Shown in pieces: positions 24,002 to 33,830 of a stretch of DNA of 64,000 bases. The stretch spans positions 5,938,501 through 6,002,500 of the forward strand of contig JAITYX010000003.1 in the NCBI GenBank assembly GCA_021018815.1, read 5' to 3'. Source of the DNA: Talinum fruticosum (taxonomy: Eukaryota; Streptophyta; Magnoliopsida; Caryophyllales; Talinaceae). The translations under genes were made by a program, and so were the position numbers. Numbering within the stretch: the first letter of the stretch is position 1; every line of letters begins with the position of its first letter. Below the pieces are notes generated by a model. That model was given only the letters and a program-made list of their open reading frames with translations, was not told the DNA's origin and searched no databases.

Positions 24002-24875
24002 CAGATGATCCAATCATACCTCGATAGATTTTCCGATCAACTCGCTGTACCTTTCTCATCCGAGTCAAGCTTTAAGCTGCTGCTCATGGGGGTAGATGCG
24101 TGCTTTGCATCTTGAAGCTTATATTTCTTCAGCAGTTCCTTGGTGTATTTTGATTGATGAACAAAGATTCCATCTTTGTCTTGTTTGATTTGCAACCTAA
24201 GGAAGAAATTGAGTTCTCCCATCATACTCATTTGGAACTCTTGACTCATCAACTTAGAAAATTCTCGACACGTAAATTCATTATTAGCACCGAAAATAAT
24301 ATCATCAACATATATTTGAACAATAAGGAAATCTTTCCCTTTGGTCTTTATGAATAGAGTCTTGTCGATCCGACCTCTTTTGAAATCATTTTGAACCAAG
24401 AAGCTGCTCAGTCTTTCATACCAAGCACGAGGGCTTGCTTAAGACCATAGAGAGCCTTTTGAAGTTTGAAAACATGATTTAGAAATTCCGAGTTTTCAAA
24501 ACCAGGAGGTCGCTCGACATAAACTTCTTCTTCAATAAAACCATTGAGAAAGGCACACTTAACATCCATTTGATATAATTTAATATGCATGCGGGATGCA
24601 AATGCCAACGAGTATTCTAATGGCTTCAATTCTAGCTACTCGGTGCAAAGGTTTCCCCACAATCAATTCCTTCTTCTTGATTATAACCTTGAGTTACAAG
24701 TCTAGCCTTGTTTCGACTACCACTCCACCCTCATCCAGTTTGTTCTTGAAAACCCATTTGGTTCCTATGACTGGGTGGTCGGAAGGTCGGTTGGTCGAGT
24801 CTAGACTTGGTTTCTTTCAAATTGATTTAGTTCTTCTTACATGGCCTCTACCCATTCAGGTTCATTAAGGGCCTC
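24002..24875 (-). pseudogene. Element 1 reverse transcriptase and start of RNase H
   Basis: Copia RT on the minus strand, from about 24875 down. Visible motifs are [20 protein letters not shown] (24560-24590), KALYGLKQA, and the catalytic IYVDD box at 24301-24312, then FLRLQIKQDKDGIFVHQSKY and SSLKLDSDEKG. The frame breaks once near 24405, inside a CG-containing word (CTGCTC in place of the expected codons). The region joins the RNase H part across element 2: the five bases TATAA are present on both sides of that insertion. Confidence 0.85.
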
Positions 24876-25226
24876 TAGTGCATTTTTGGTTCAGTTAATG
24901 AAATGAATGCAGTGAATGCACATAAATTGTGTAAAGAAGAATGAGTTCTTACCCCACTCGTTGATATCGAAATGATGTTTTCTTGGGGATGACTGGGAGT
25001 AAATTTGAATGCTTTACCAGTTCTTTGATTCACCAGGTTTGTGGGCTGAATTGCTTGATCTTCGAGAGACTTGTTCCGAGTGATCCTCTTCATTGACTTG
25101 TTCGTTCGAGCGACCTCTTGAGCTGTCTCATTACGAGCTTCCTCGTTCCGAGCAGTCTCAATCTGAGTCTTAGTAGGCTCATCTTCGTCATCATCCTTTC
25201 CGAGCTTCAGTTCCGAGTATGAAGAC
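24876..25226 (-). pseudogene. Element 1 IN-RT linker, with integrase deletion end
   Basis: Poorly conserved, Glu/Gln/Ser-rich linker that precedes RT in copia pol. Its upstream end joins directly to protease-proximal sequence at about 25228-25234 (CATTTGG). In element 2 the same two sequences lie 1,015 bases apart, each beginning CACTTGG (19266-19272 and 20281-20287). The integrase domain between them is absent here. Confidence 0.8.
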
Positions 25227-25514
25227 TCATTTGGATTGAGTGAATCTTACCTCTTGACCTTTGTCACATAGCTGGGATATGCTAAGTAGATTGTACTTTA
25301 GCCCTTTGACAAGGTAGATTGGGCTCACCAGATTGCTTCCCTTTCCAATCTTTCCAATGCCCACTATTTTACCTTTGTTGTCATCACCAAAAGTTACCTT
25401 TCCTCCTTTATATGACTCCAGCTCGTAAAAGAGTCCTTGGTCACCCGACATGTGTCGAGAGCATCCGCTGTCTAGGTACCATTGTCCTTTTGATCTTTTC
25501 CGAGTGACCTGCAA
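25227..25514 (-). CDS. Element 1 protease region (copia PR)
   Basis: An open frame of 95 codons contains WYLDSGCSRHMSG, the copia aspartic protease site; the catalytic Asp-Ser-Gly is encoded at 25464-25472. It is followed by KGGKVTFGDD and SNLVSPIYLVKGLKYNLLSI, the conserved stretch that leads into the GAG-pre-integrase domain. Here the sequence after QEVRFTQSK meets the integrase deletion. Protease cuts the Gag-Pol polyprotein. This is the best preserved PR of the SIRE copies in the window. Confidence 0.85.
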   Translation of the reverse strand: MQVTRKRSKGQWYLDSGCSRHMSGDQGLFYELESYKGGKVTFGDDNKGKIVGIGKIGKGSNLVSPIYLVKGLKYNLLSISQLCDKGQEVRFTQSK

Positions 25515-27338
25515 AACAGAGAGAATCTAACCCTTCTCACTTCCTCTAACGAACACGAGTAACATTCTTTACTCGTGGTTCTTTCTCGAGGAAGAAGGTG
25601 CTTCGAACCCAGATTTGAATGACTTTGGGTTTTGTCTCGATTCTGAGTCTTCCTCTCGTAAAACCGAGTCCGTGTCTCTTTCCTTTTAAAAACCTTTCCT
25701 TTTGAAACAGGAGAAAATGGTTTCTTTTTGTAAATAGGTCCGGGTTTAGTCTTCCTTTCATTTCGTGAATGGGACCATGCTCAGCCCTTTTGAACTTTAC
25801 AATTCTGGAATCCTTTTGAACAATTCCGAGTAAGAATTAGATTCTTCCTCTTTGTTGAAACCAAGACCCTCTTTTCGAAACGAGACACATTGTGATCCCA
25901 AGAGCATGTCAAGGTTCTTCCGACCTTGAGTAAACTTTAAAACCAGATCTTGAGACTCAGTGAGCTTCTGTTTTAGTTGCTCATTTTCTTTCTTGAGTAT
26001 CTCGGACTCAGTCTCATTAGTTTGAGCACTTGTCTTGAGTTCTCTCGAGTGTGAGTCTCAGCTTTTCTAATTCGTTTTTTAAAGAAGTGCTCTCGAAGTG
26101 ATTAACTCAAGTTGTTCCTTGAAATGAGAAGAATCGAATTGGACTTTTCTTCCAAAGTAAAGATATATTTAGCTAAATCAACTTTGGAGAATTTGAGGAA
26201 GTAGTTTATTACCTCTTGAGGATCAGTTTCCTCGTTGTCCGAGTCCGAGTCCGACTCTCTTTCACCTTCCGAGTCGAAATTGCCATCGGACACTTCGAGT
26301 CATCCGAGTCCTCATCGTCTTCGGATGAATCCTCATCGCTCCATGTTGCCATCATGGCCTTTTTCTTCTTCCCTGTCCCTTCTTCGTGTTGGACGAGTCC
26401 TTGACTATGTGGTCTTTGCTGCCACATTCAAAACATCCAGAATTCTTAGACAAAGATAACTTTGAAGGTGAAGAAAACTTACCTTTTCTCGTCTCTCTTG
26501 TCCTTTTGTAGAATTCTTCTTTTGGTCTTTTGTCCCATCTTTTATGCTTCATCATTCTCTTGAAACCTCTTGCAATGAGTGCCATGGGATCATCTTCCGA
26601 GTCGAGGAGCTCGGACTAGCTTCTTTGGATTCCGAGGCTTTAAGCGCAATGTTCCTTTTGACAGTACCCTCAGCATCTTCTTCTTCCAGTTGTATCTCAT
26701 GAGTCGAAGCTTTCCGATGAGCTCATCCGGCTTCAAGAGTGAGAGGTTCCGAGCCTCTTCTATGGCAGTCACCTTAGGACCCCATCGTCTCTTGGGTAGG
26801 CTTCGAGAATTTTCCAGGCACATTTCTTCATGGGAGATTTTCTTTCCCGGAGATTTGAGATTGTTGGTGATCTCGGTGAAGCGAATGAACATCCGAGTAA
26901 TGTTCTCTTTTGGCTCCATTTTGAAAAGCTCATATTTGTGAAGATACTAACCGATCTTCGCTTGTCTCACCCGACTTGTACCTTCGTAGGTGTTGACCGA
27001 GTGTCCCACACCTCTTTAGCAGAGTCACGAGCAGAGACTCGATTATATTCTTCCGAGCTTATGGCGCACATGAGGATGTTCATGGCTTTGAAGTTCTTTC
27101 CGAACTTCTCTACTTCAGCTGGCGTGAACTCAGCCTTTGTCTTGGGAATGATTCCGAATTCATCCGTCTTCGTTGGAATGTAATTTCCTTGTTGTATGAT
27201 TTCCCATACTTCTTCATCATGATCCATGAGGAAACATTCCATAAGCTTCTTCCAAGTGACCAAAGTTTGAACCTTTGAATTTCGGTGGCCTCGTTAGAAG
27301 ATCTTCCTTCGTCGAACTCTCCGAGTGTTCCGAGCCAT
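25515..27338 (-). pseudogene. Element 1 gag (UBN2-type), frameshifted
   Basis: The start codon is at 27338, 46 bases after the PBS, at the same place as in elements 2 and 3. Fragments in order: ECFLMDHDEEVWEIIQQGNY (27250-27190), SSEEYNRVSARDSAKEVWDT, ITRMFIRFTEITNNLKSPGK (26900), and NSGCFECGSKDHIVKD (26430-26400), the start of a CCHC zinc knuckle. Where the fourth ligand Cys is expected the plus strand has GGACGAGTCC (26391-26400) in place of GGACAGTCC, which removes the Cys and shifts frame. Acidic and Ser/Glu-rich stretches follow. Gag forms the particle and binds RNA. Confidence 0.8.
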
Positions 27339-27383
27339 CCGATCTTTAAACCTTTGGATTGTTAGATCCTTTATGAAAGGCTA

Positions 27384-27395
27384 GGCTCGATACCA
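27384..27395 (-). other. Element 1 primer binding site (initiator tRNA-Met)
   Basis: The plus strand reads GGCTCGATACCA, two bases from the 5' LTR. The plant initiator tRNA-Met 3' end is GGCTCTGATACCA, so one T is missing and CTCTG has become CTCG. Element 2 has the same form. Confidence 0.85.
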
Positions 27396-27397
27396 AT

Positions 27398-27604
27398 TGA
27401 AGGTTTGCTCGGGGAGAGTCCGAGTCACCCTAGAGGGGGTGAATAGGGTGATAGAAAATTCTTCACGTAAACACACTCTTTTTGACGAAAAGAGGCAAAG
27501 ACAGTTTCGAGTCTAGACACAGTGGTCGGAAAAGATTGGACTCGAAAGCAATGAACCGGAATAAACAAGCACGAGTAAGGTCATGCTCGAGTCTAGAATG
27601 AACT
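27398..27604 (-). repeat. Element 1, 5' LTR, U5 end (first segment)
   Basis: The TGAAGG terminus lies beside the PBS. The segment contains the hairpin at 27426-27450 and stops at the Athila insertion, where the last five bases GAACT are the Athila target duplication. The rest of the LTR is at 38981-40353. Confidence 0.95.
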
Positions 27605-30002
27605 TGTTAAGCTTGTCGTACAGCAACAAATTAAACCACTACTTAGGCTTATAATAAACAATATAGCAAGGGCAAGTAGGGATCGAATCCACAAGGAAAG
27701 ATACTCGTAAAAAAAAAAAAATCAAACTTCCAATCTAATTAAACTAACTATTTTAGTTATTTACCTTATAAAATTCAAACAAATCAACTTAACTACTAAA
27801 TTTCTAATTTTAATTCTAAGAAAAACTTCTGAGATTATGCACTATTATTCTAATAATCTAAATTTAACAAAACTATCCTAATTAATTCTGGAAAAATCAA
27901 AACAGAAAATCAAATAAAAACTTAAACAGAAAATTAAAACTTAAAATAATTTAGAATTAAATAACTAAAAATAACAGAAAATTATCTAATAATAAAAATA
28001 AATATTCCAGACAGAACATAAAGCTTTGAATAACCCAGGAATATTTTTTTATAAATTTTCAGAAGAGAAAACTAAAGCAGAAATTAAATAAATTCTAAAA
28101 CAGAAAATTAAATAAATAATATTCTGCACTAAAATAATTACGAAAATAAATACTAAAATTACCCAGAATAATAATACTAATTTTCTAAACCTAACCAGAC
28201 CCTAAAAATATAAAAACAAAATTTAAAATCTAATTTACGAATTTATTTTATTAAAAACCTGCAGTAATTAAATTCAAGAATTAAATCTGAAAAATATCAA
28301 ATTAATTCCAAAAATTCTAAAATTTAATCACAGCAAACTAGGACTCTATCTAAACCCTAAAAGAAAATAAAACAAGAAAAATAACAAAAGAAACTATTTT
28401 TAAACTAATTTCTAACAAACTGACTCAAAAATAATAAAAACTGACAGAAAATTAATTCTGAAAATTAAAATATGTAAAGACTCAAAATTAAATTAAAATA
28501 AAATTACTAAAACTAACCTAAAATACTGATCTTTAGGGGGTTTAATGAAATTGATAATAAAAGACTATAACTTTATAAGTAAAAATCAATAAACTCAAGA
28601 GAATAACTAAAAGCAAACAAATAATTATCAAAGATAACAAATTTATAAAAACACTTAGTATAATCTATATCCACCATGCAAATTATTATTTATCATTAAC
28701 ACACAAATTGATCTACCCATGAGCTAAACTGTAGAAGACAACCACTAGCGGATCTTCCCCGTTTTTCCTTAGTTATTAGTTTACTTAGGCCTAGCCCTAA
28801 TATAAACCCTACTAATATAGATAACCCTAGCACTAGCACTAGAATTTAATCAAATTAGAGCATTAAGTATTAGAAAAACATCATCTAGCACCTAATAACC
28901 AATCTACTAGCAAATTGATTTAAGAAGGATCTATGATAATTTCCTAATTAAAAGAGATGGGTATGAGCCATCCATGATTAACTAGGGTGATACTTATGTC
29001 TAAAAGATCAAGCAATTACGTACTTAAACCCTCTAAACTATCATATGAATTTATATAAAACTAAATAGCGTGCACTCTAATTAATTAGACATAAATTCAT
29101 AAACATTAAACACAAATTATCATAGAATCATGGATCAAATCAATAAGACAATAAAAATCATAACTTTGTTTCAAAATAAATAATTTAACATGGCTTCAAT
29201 GAGATTATACTAAGTATAAGAAAAACTACTCACACATAATGTAATTTAAAACATGTAAACTAAATAAAAATAGCATCTTTAGTATTAACCTATCAATAAA
29301 AACTCAATCTTTTCTAATAAAAATTACAAAACTAAATTATACTACCGATATTAGTTTCTTTGACCCGGGAAGATGAAGAAGATGATGATGGATGGTGGTG
29401 TTGGTGTGGGCTGGCAGCAGACAGCGAAGCAAGCAAGCGGCAGCAGACAGAACTAGGAACAAGCAGCAGCGGCAGCAAACGTGAGCTGTGTGTGTGGCTG
29501 CTTGGGAAGGCAGCGAAAGGATGTCGTGGGCAGCGAAGGGCTGGTGTGAGGGATTGACGAAGCAGGAGGTGGCGTGGGAAGGAGCTGGGCAGCAGCAGCA
29601 ACAGGCGTGAGATGAGCAGCAAGCGTGAGGTGGTGATGATGTGTGGGTCTTCCTAGGTCTCTCCTCCATGATGATAATAAGTAGTATATATAGGGTGAAA
29701 GAGTTAGGGTTTATTTCTCTTTCTTCTCTTCTAAGTTTCCCTTTTCTATTCCACTTAGGATTTCCTAAAATATAATATCCTAAAATAAATATTTTTTTAG
29801 ATATTATATTTATGGACCGACTTCATATATTTTCTTGGATGCTTGTCGGTAGCTAAAAATCCACTTTTAACGACTATTCTTCTCTTCCCCACTTTATTCG
29901 ATAATTACCTATAAATAGACAAAATAGAATAAATTAGATAAAATAAACTATATAATATAAACTAAATAACTACTAAAAATACGTATAAAATACGACTTAA
30001 CA
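27605..30002 (-). repeat. Athila element, 3' LTR
   Basis: 2,398 bases, adjacent to the PPT at 30003. AT-rich U5 half with words also seen in the palindrome arms. TATA box at 29685-29693 (minus strand). Downstream of it, a CAG/CTG-rich leader (29360-29640) gives a spurious Cys-rich frame. Confidence 0.97.
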
Positions 30003-30016
30003 AATCCCCCACACTT
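30003..30016 (-). other. Athila polypurine tract
   Basis: AAGTGTGGGGGATT on the minus strand, directly upstream of the 3' LTR; the GTGTGGGGG form is common in Athila elements. Confidence 0.88.
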
Positions 30017-31333
30017 AGACTTTGGACGTCCTCGTGCAAAGAAATCTAAGACTCGATCTAATATTATGGCTTCTTATAAAGATATACATAAAACATAAAA
30101 TATACACTAAGTTTGCCTTGCTTTCAAAAATACTTTGATGAAATTTTTGTCTTTCCCAAGCAAGTGAAGAACTAAACATTTCATTGCCATCAGAGAGTTT
30201 ATTCATCAGCCTCACAATATCTCTTTTAATTAAGCAACAATCAAAAATTTATCCATCTTTTTCAAACATGTACATTCCGGTCAAGAGGTCTAAAACTTTT
30301 TAGGATGGGAAAAATTAAGGTGCAGTATGGTTATAGAGACACCGAATCGACAGATAACTCACTAAAAATCGATAATAAACTTGTTTTGCAAACTTCTTCT
30401 TTTTTTTTTTTTTTTCAATTATATATATATATATATAACTCCATTCAAGCACATATTCGAGGCCCATATAGGGTCTTAGAAATATAACACTCCCTGTCTC
30501 CCACTCACCCAAACAGAGGTGCTGGAGTTAATACTCTATTTTTTTTTTCTTTTTTTTTTTTTTTTTTTTCGTTAGTATGGTTCGAGCCATTGATCGGCCT
30601 AAAAGGGGCATGACTCTCCCAGCATGGGTTACTCCATTCATAAGGCTCAACTTGAGACCTAAACTTAAGGGGAAATGGTGCCGAGCCACCAACTCCGACC
30701 CATGTTGGTAAACTAACAATTTTATTTATTTTTTTTATTTGTAGGCAAAACAAGAAAAATCAAAATTTTAATGAGTCAATCTGCTAAGTTCAGTAGTCTA
30801 GGTGAACGGTTTAAGTCAATTTATTGCCTCTATCACGATCATATAACATGATCAAATCGACAGAAAAATTATGATTGTCACTAATTCAAGAAATATATGA
30901 AGATCAACTCAAACAACTCTGAATGACAATTAACATGTTCAAATTTCTCACTTTCAAAGGGAAAGAAAAATTAGAAAGAGAAAAATTTAAGCAAGTTAAC
31001 CTAGCATATATTCATGTTCATGCATTTCTTTACAAGAAATTTTTTTTTTTTTCAAAAATAAGATAAAGATAAATGCATAAAATTAAAATGTAATAAAGAT
31101 AAATGCATAAAATTAAAATGCAGGATGCACTCCCCACACTTAATTCATGCATTGTCCCTAATGCATGCTAAATAAAAATAAAAATTAAATTAAAGTAAAA
31201 ATTATAGAAACTTCCTCGAAAATGTTGGGTTGCCTCCCAACCGGCGCCTTTGTTTACTAGTCTTTGGCTCGACATCGTTGTCACTCATGGATCTTCTAAA
31301 TGTATCTCCTCTACTAAGCAAATTTGGCTTCCT
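30017..31333 (-). other. Athila 3' non-coding region (no env seen)
   Basis: 1.3 kb between the integrase stop and the PPT. It holds T-runs (30401-30416, 30541-30570), a TA microsatellite (30420-30437), a 28-base direct repeat (31063-31090 and 31093-31120) and the word GGTTGCCTCCCAACC (31228-31242), which recurs in Athila-like 3' regions. Open frames are short and composition-driven. Some Athila elements carry an env-like ORF here; I see none. Confidence 0.7.
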
Positions 31334-32640
31334 TCATAAAAATTCTTTAACCTCGTGACCATTCACCTTAAAAATTTTGTTAGTAGAATAGCTTTTAATC
31401 TCAACGACCCCATGTGGATAAGTCTTTACTACCTCAAATGGTCCTAGCCATCTAGAGTTTAACTTTCCAGGAAAAAGCCTTAGTTTTGAATTGAATAATA
31501 ACACTTTCTCCCCTTTTGAAATTCCTTCTTGACAAGCTTAGCATCATGAAATGCTTTGGCTTTACCTTTATAAATTACTGAATTGTCATAAGCCTCCATA
31601 CGAATCTCTTCTAATTCTTGCGAGTTGCAGCTTACGTTCCTTTCCCGCTAAGTTATAATCTAAATTACACTTCTTTACAGCCCAATATGATTTATGCTCT
31701 AACTCTACAGGAAGATGACATGCTTTTCCAAAGACTAGTCCGTAAGGTGACATACCTATAGGGGTCTTGTATGCGGTTCCGTAAGCCCGAGAGAGCTTCA
31801 TCTAACCTAAGACTCCAATCCTTCTTATCCGGTCTAACAACTTTTCTAGAATTCCTTTGATTTCTCTATTAGAGATTTCAGCTTGGCCATTTGTTTGGGG
31901 ATGATAACTTGTAGATACCTTATGAATTACATGGTATTAGCTAGCGGGGTACCTAATGTTTTATTACAAAAATGCGTCCCTCTATCACTAATGATTGCTC
32001 TAGGTACTCCATATCTATGTAGAATACGAGATTTAACATGCTTCACCACAGTCTCAGCATCATCAGCTTTAGTAGCTATCGCTTCAACCCATTTAGACAC
32101 ATAATCAACAAACAGGAGTATGTAAGTAAAACCAAAGGAAAAGGGAAATGGTCCCATGAAATCCACTCCCCACACATCAAATATTTGACACACATACATA
32201 TTATATAAGGGCATTTGATTCCTCCTTGATAAATTTCCTGTCTTTTGGCATGCTTCACATTTTTGCAAAAATCATAAGCATTACGAAAAATAGTAGGCCA
32301 ATAGAATCCACATTCTAAAACTTTGTGTGCTGTTCTTTTTGGGCCAAAATGCCCTCCACTTTCGGATGAGTGACAGAAAGTTAAAATCGAATGAAATTCG
32401 ATGTCATCTACACAACGCCTTATAATTTGATCTCCACAAAATGTCCACAAGTACGGGTCATCCCAAACATAATATTTAACCCGAGATCTTATCTTTTCTT
32501 TTTGGGCTCTAGACATGTCTCTTAGAAAAGTTTTGGCAACTATGTAATTTACTATGTCAAGCATACCAAGGTGATTTATCAATGACAACATATAAAGTCT
32601 CGTCAGGAAAACAATCACCGAAAGGGTCACTACTTTCCCC
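31334..32640 (-). pseudogene. Athila integrase, end of pol
   Basis: The zinc-binding H...H-C...C segment spans about 32390-32250: CHSSESGGHFGPKRTAHKVL gives a His pair, then KCEACQKTG supplies two Cys in a shifted frame. The catalytic core is open at 32268-31927: VWGVDFMGPFPFSFGFTYIL (first Asp) and PRAIISDRGTHFCNK (second Asp). The C-terminal domain runs from [20 protein letters not shown] (31760) to FPGKL and [12 protein letters not shown] with TGA at 31334. Frame breaks occur near 32250, 31920 and 31600. Length and order match Athila integrase. Confidence 0.88.
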
Positions 32641-33037
32641 ATTTTCTAGCCTACTCGGATGGTCTGCGACTAAGTTTTCAGCTCCTCGCTTGTCTTTAAA
32701 TTCTATTTCAAATTCTTGTAGTAATAAGACCCATCTAATCAATCTTGGTTTAGAGTCGTTCTTTTTCAAGAGATATTTAATAGCAAGCATGATCAGTATA
32801 AATAATAACTTTCACACCTAGCAGATAAGGACGAAACTTTTCGAGAGCAAAAACAATAGCATACATTTCCTTTTCTGTCGTGGTATAGTTACATTGTGCT
32901 TGGTCAAGAGTTCTAGAAGCATAATGAATTACATGTGGTACCCTTCCTACTTTTTGACCTAAGACAGCCCCTACCGCCTTATTACTAGCATCACACATCA
33001 ACTCAAAAGGTAAGGCCCGAGTTAGGAGGTTGTACAA
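32557..33037 (-). pseudogene. Athila RNase H
   Basis: Contains FELMCDASNKAVGAVLGQKV (first catalytic Asp), HYASRTLDQAQCNYTTTEKE (Glu), [15 protein letters not shown] (Asp) and [20 protein letters not shown], then [11 protein letters not shown]. All are standard gypsy RNase H words. One frame change lies near 32785, in the TDHA-to-YLLKK passage. Confidence 0.88.
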
Positions 33038-33830
33038 TAGGAGTAGTGGTCAATTTTAGCTTCAGTTCATCAAACGCCCTCTCACATTCCTCATGAAAAT
33101 CAAATTTAACATCCTTTGCAAGTAAAACACATAAAGGAGAGGCAATCTTTGAAAAGTCTTTAATAAATCTCCTATAAAATCCAACATGACCTAAAAATGA
33201 TCTTACATCCTTAACGCATTTGGGGTAGGGTAAAGATTGAATGATGTCTACTTTTGCCTTGTCAACTTCTAAACCCTTAGATGACACAACATGCCCTAAT
33301 ACGACCCCATGTTCAACCATGAAATGACACTTTTCAAAATTAAGTACCAAATTAGTTTCGATGCAACGCCCGAGTACTAAAGTAAGGTGATGTAAACACT
33401 CATCGAATGAATCACCATGCACAGTAAAATCATCCATGAAAACTTCCATAATCTTGGTGATAAACTCAGAAAAGATACTCATCATACATCTTTGAAATGT
33501 AGCAGGAGCATTACATAAACCAAAAGGCATTCTCCTAAAAGCATAAGTGCCAAAGGGACATGTAAAAGTGGTCTTTTCCCGATCTTCGGGAGCTATAGGG
33601 ACTTGAATATACCCTGAATATCCATCTAGAAAACAATAATGTGTCTTTCCAACTAATCTTTCTAACATTTGGTCCATAAAAGGCAAGGGAAAATGATCTT
33701 TCTTTGTGGCTTTGTTCGGTTTTCTATAGTCAATGCACACTCTCCAGCCGCTCCGGACTCTAGTAGGGACTAGTTCACCTTCCTTGTTTTGTACTACTCG
33801 TTGTACCCCCTTTTAGGAACTACATGAATT
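33003..33830 (-). pseudogene. Athila reverse transcriptase
   Basis: An open frame of 245 codons (33740-33003) starts in CIDYRKPNKATKKDHFPLPF, then FLDGYSGYIQVPIAPEDREK, FRRMPFGLCNAPATFQRCMM and the catalytic VFMDDF box (33429-33440), followed by FLGHVGFYRRFIKDFS. The RT start is separated from the upstream frame by a single added C in CTCGTTG at 33797-33800. The sequence is clearly Athila-lineage. Confidence 0.92.

Noticed and set aside
30401..30570. T-runs and TA repeat as assembly gap marks or telomere-like sequence
   Set aside because: They lie inside the Athila 3' non-coding region, where such runs are ordinary.
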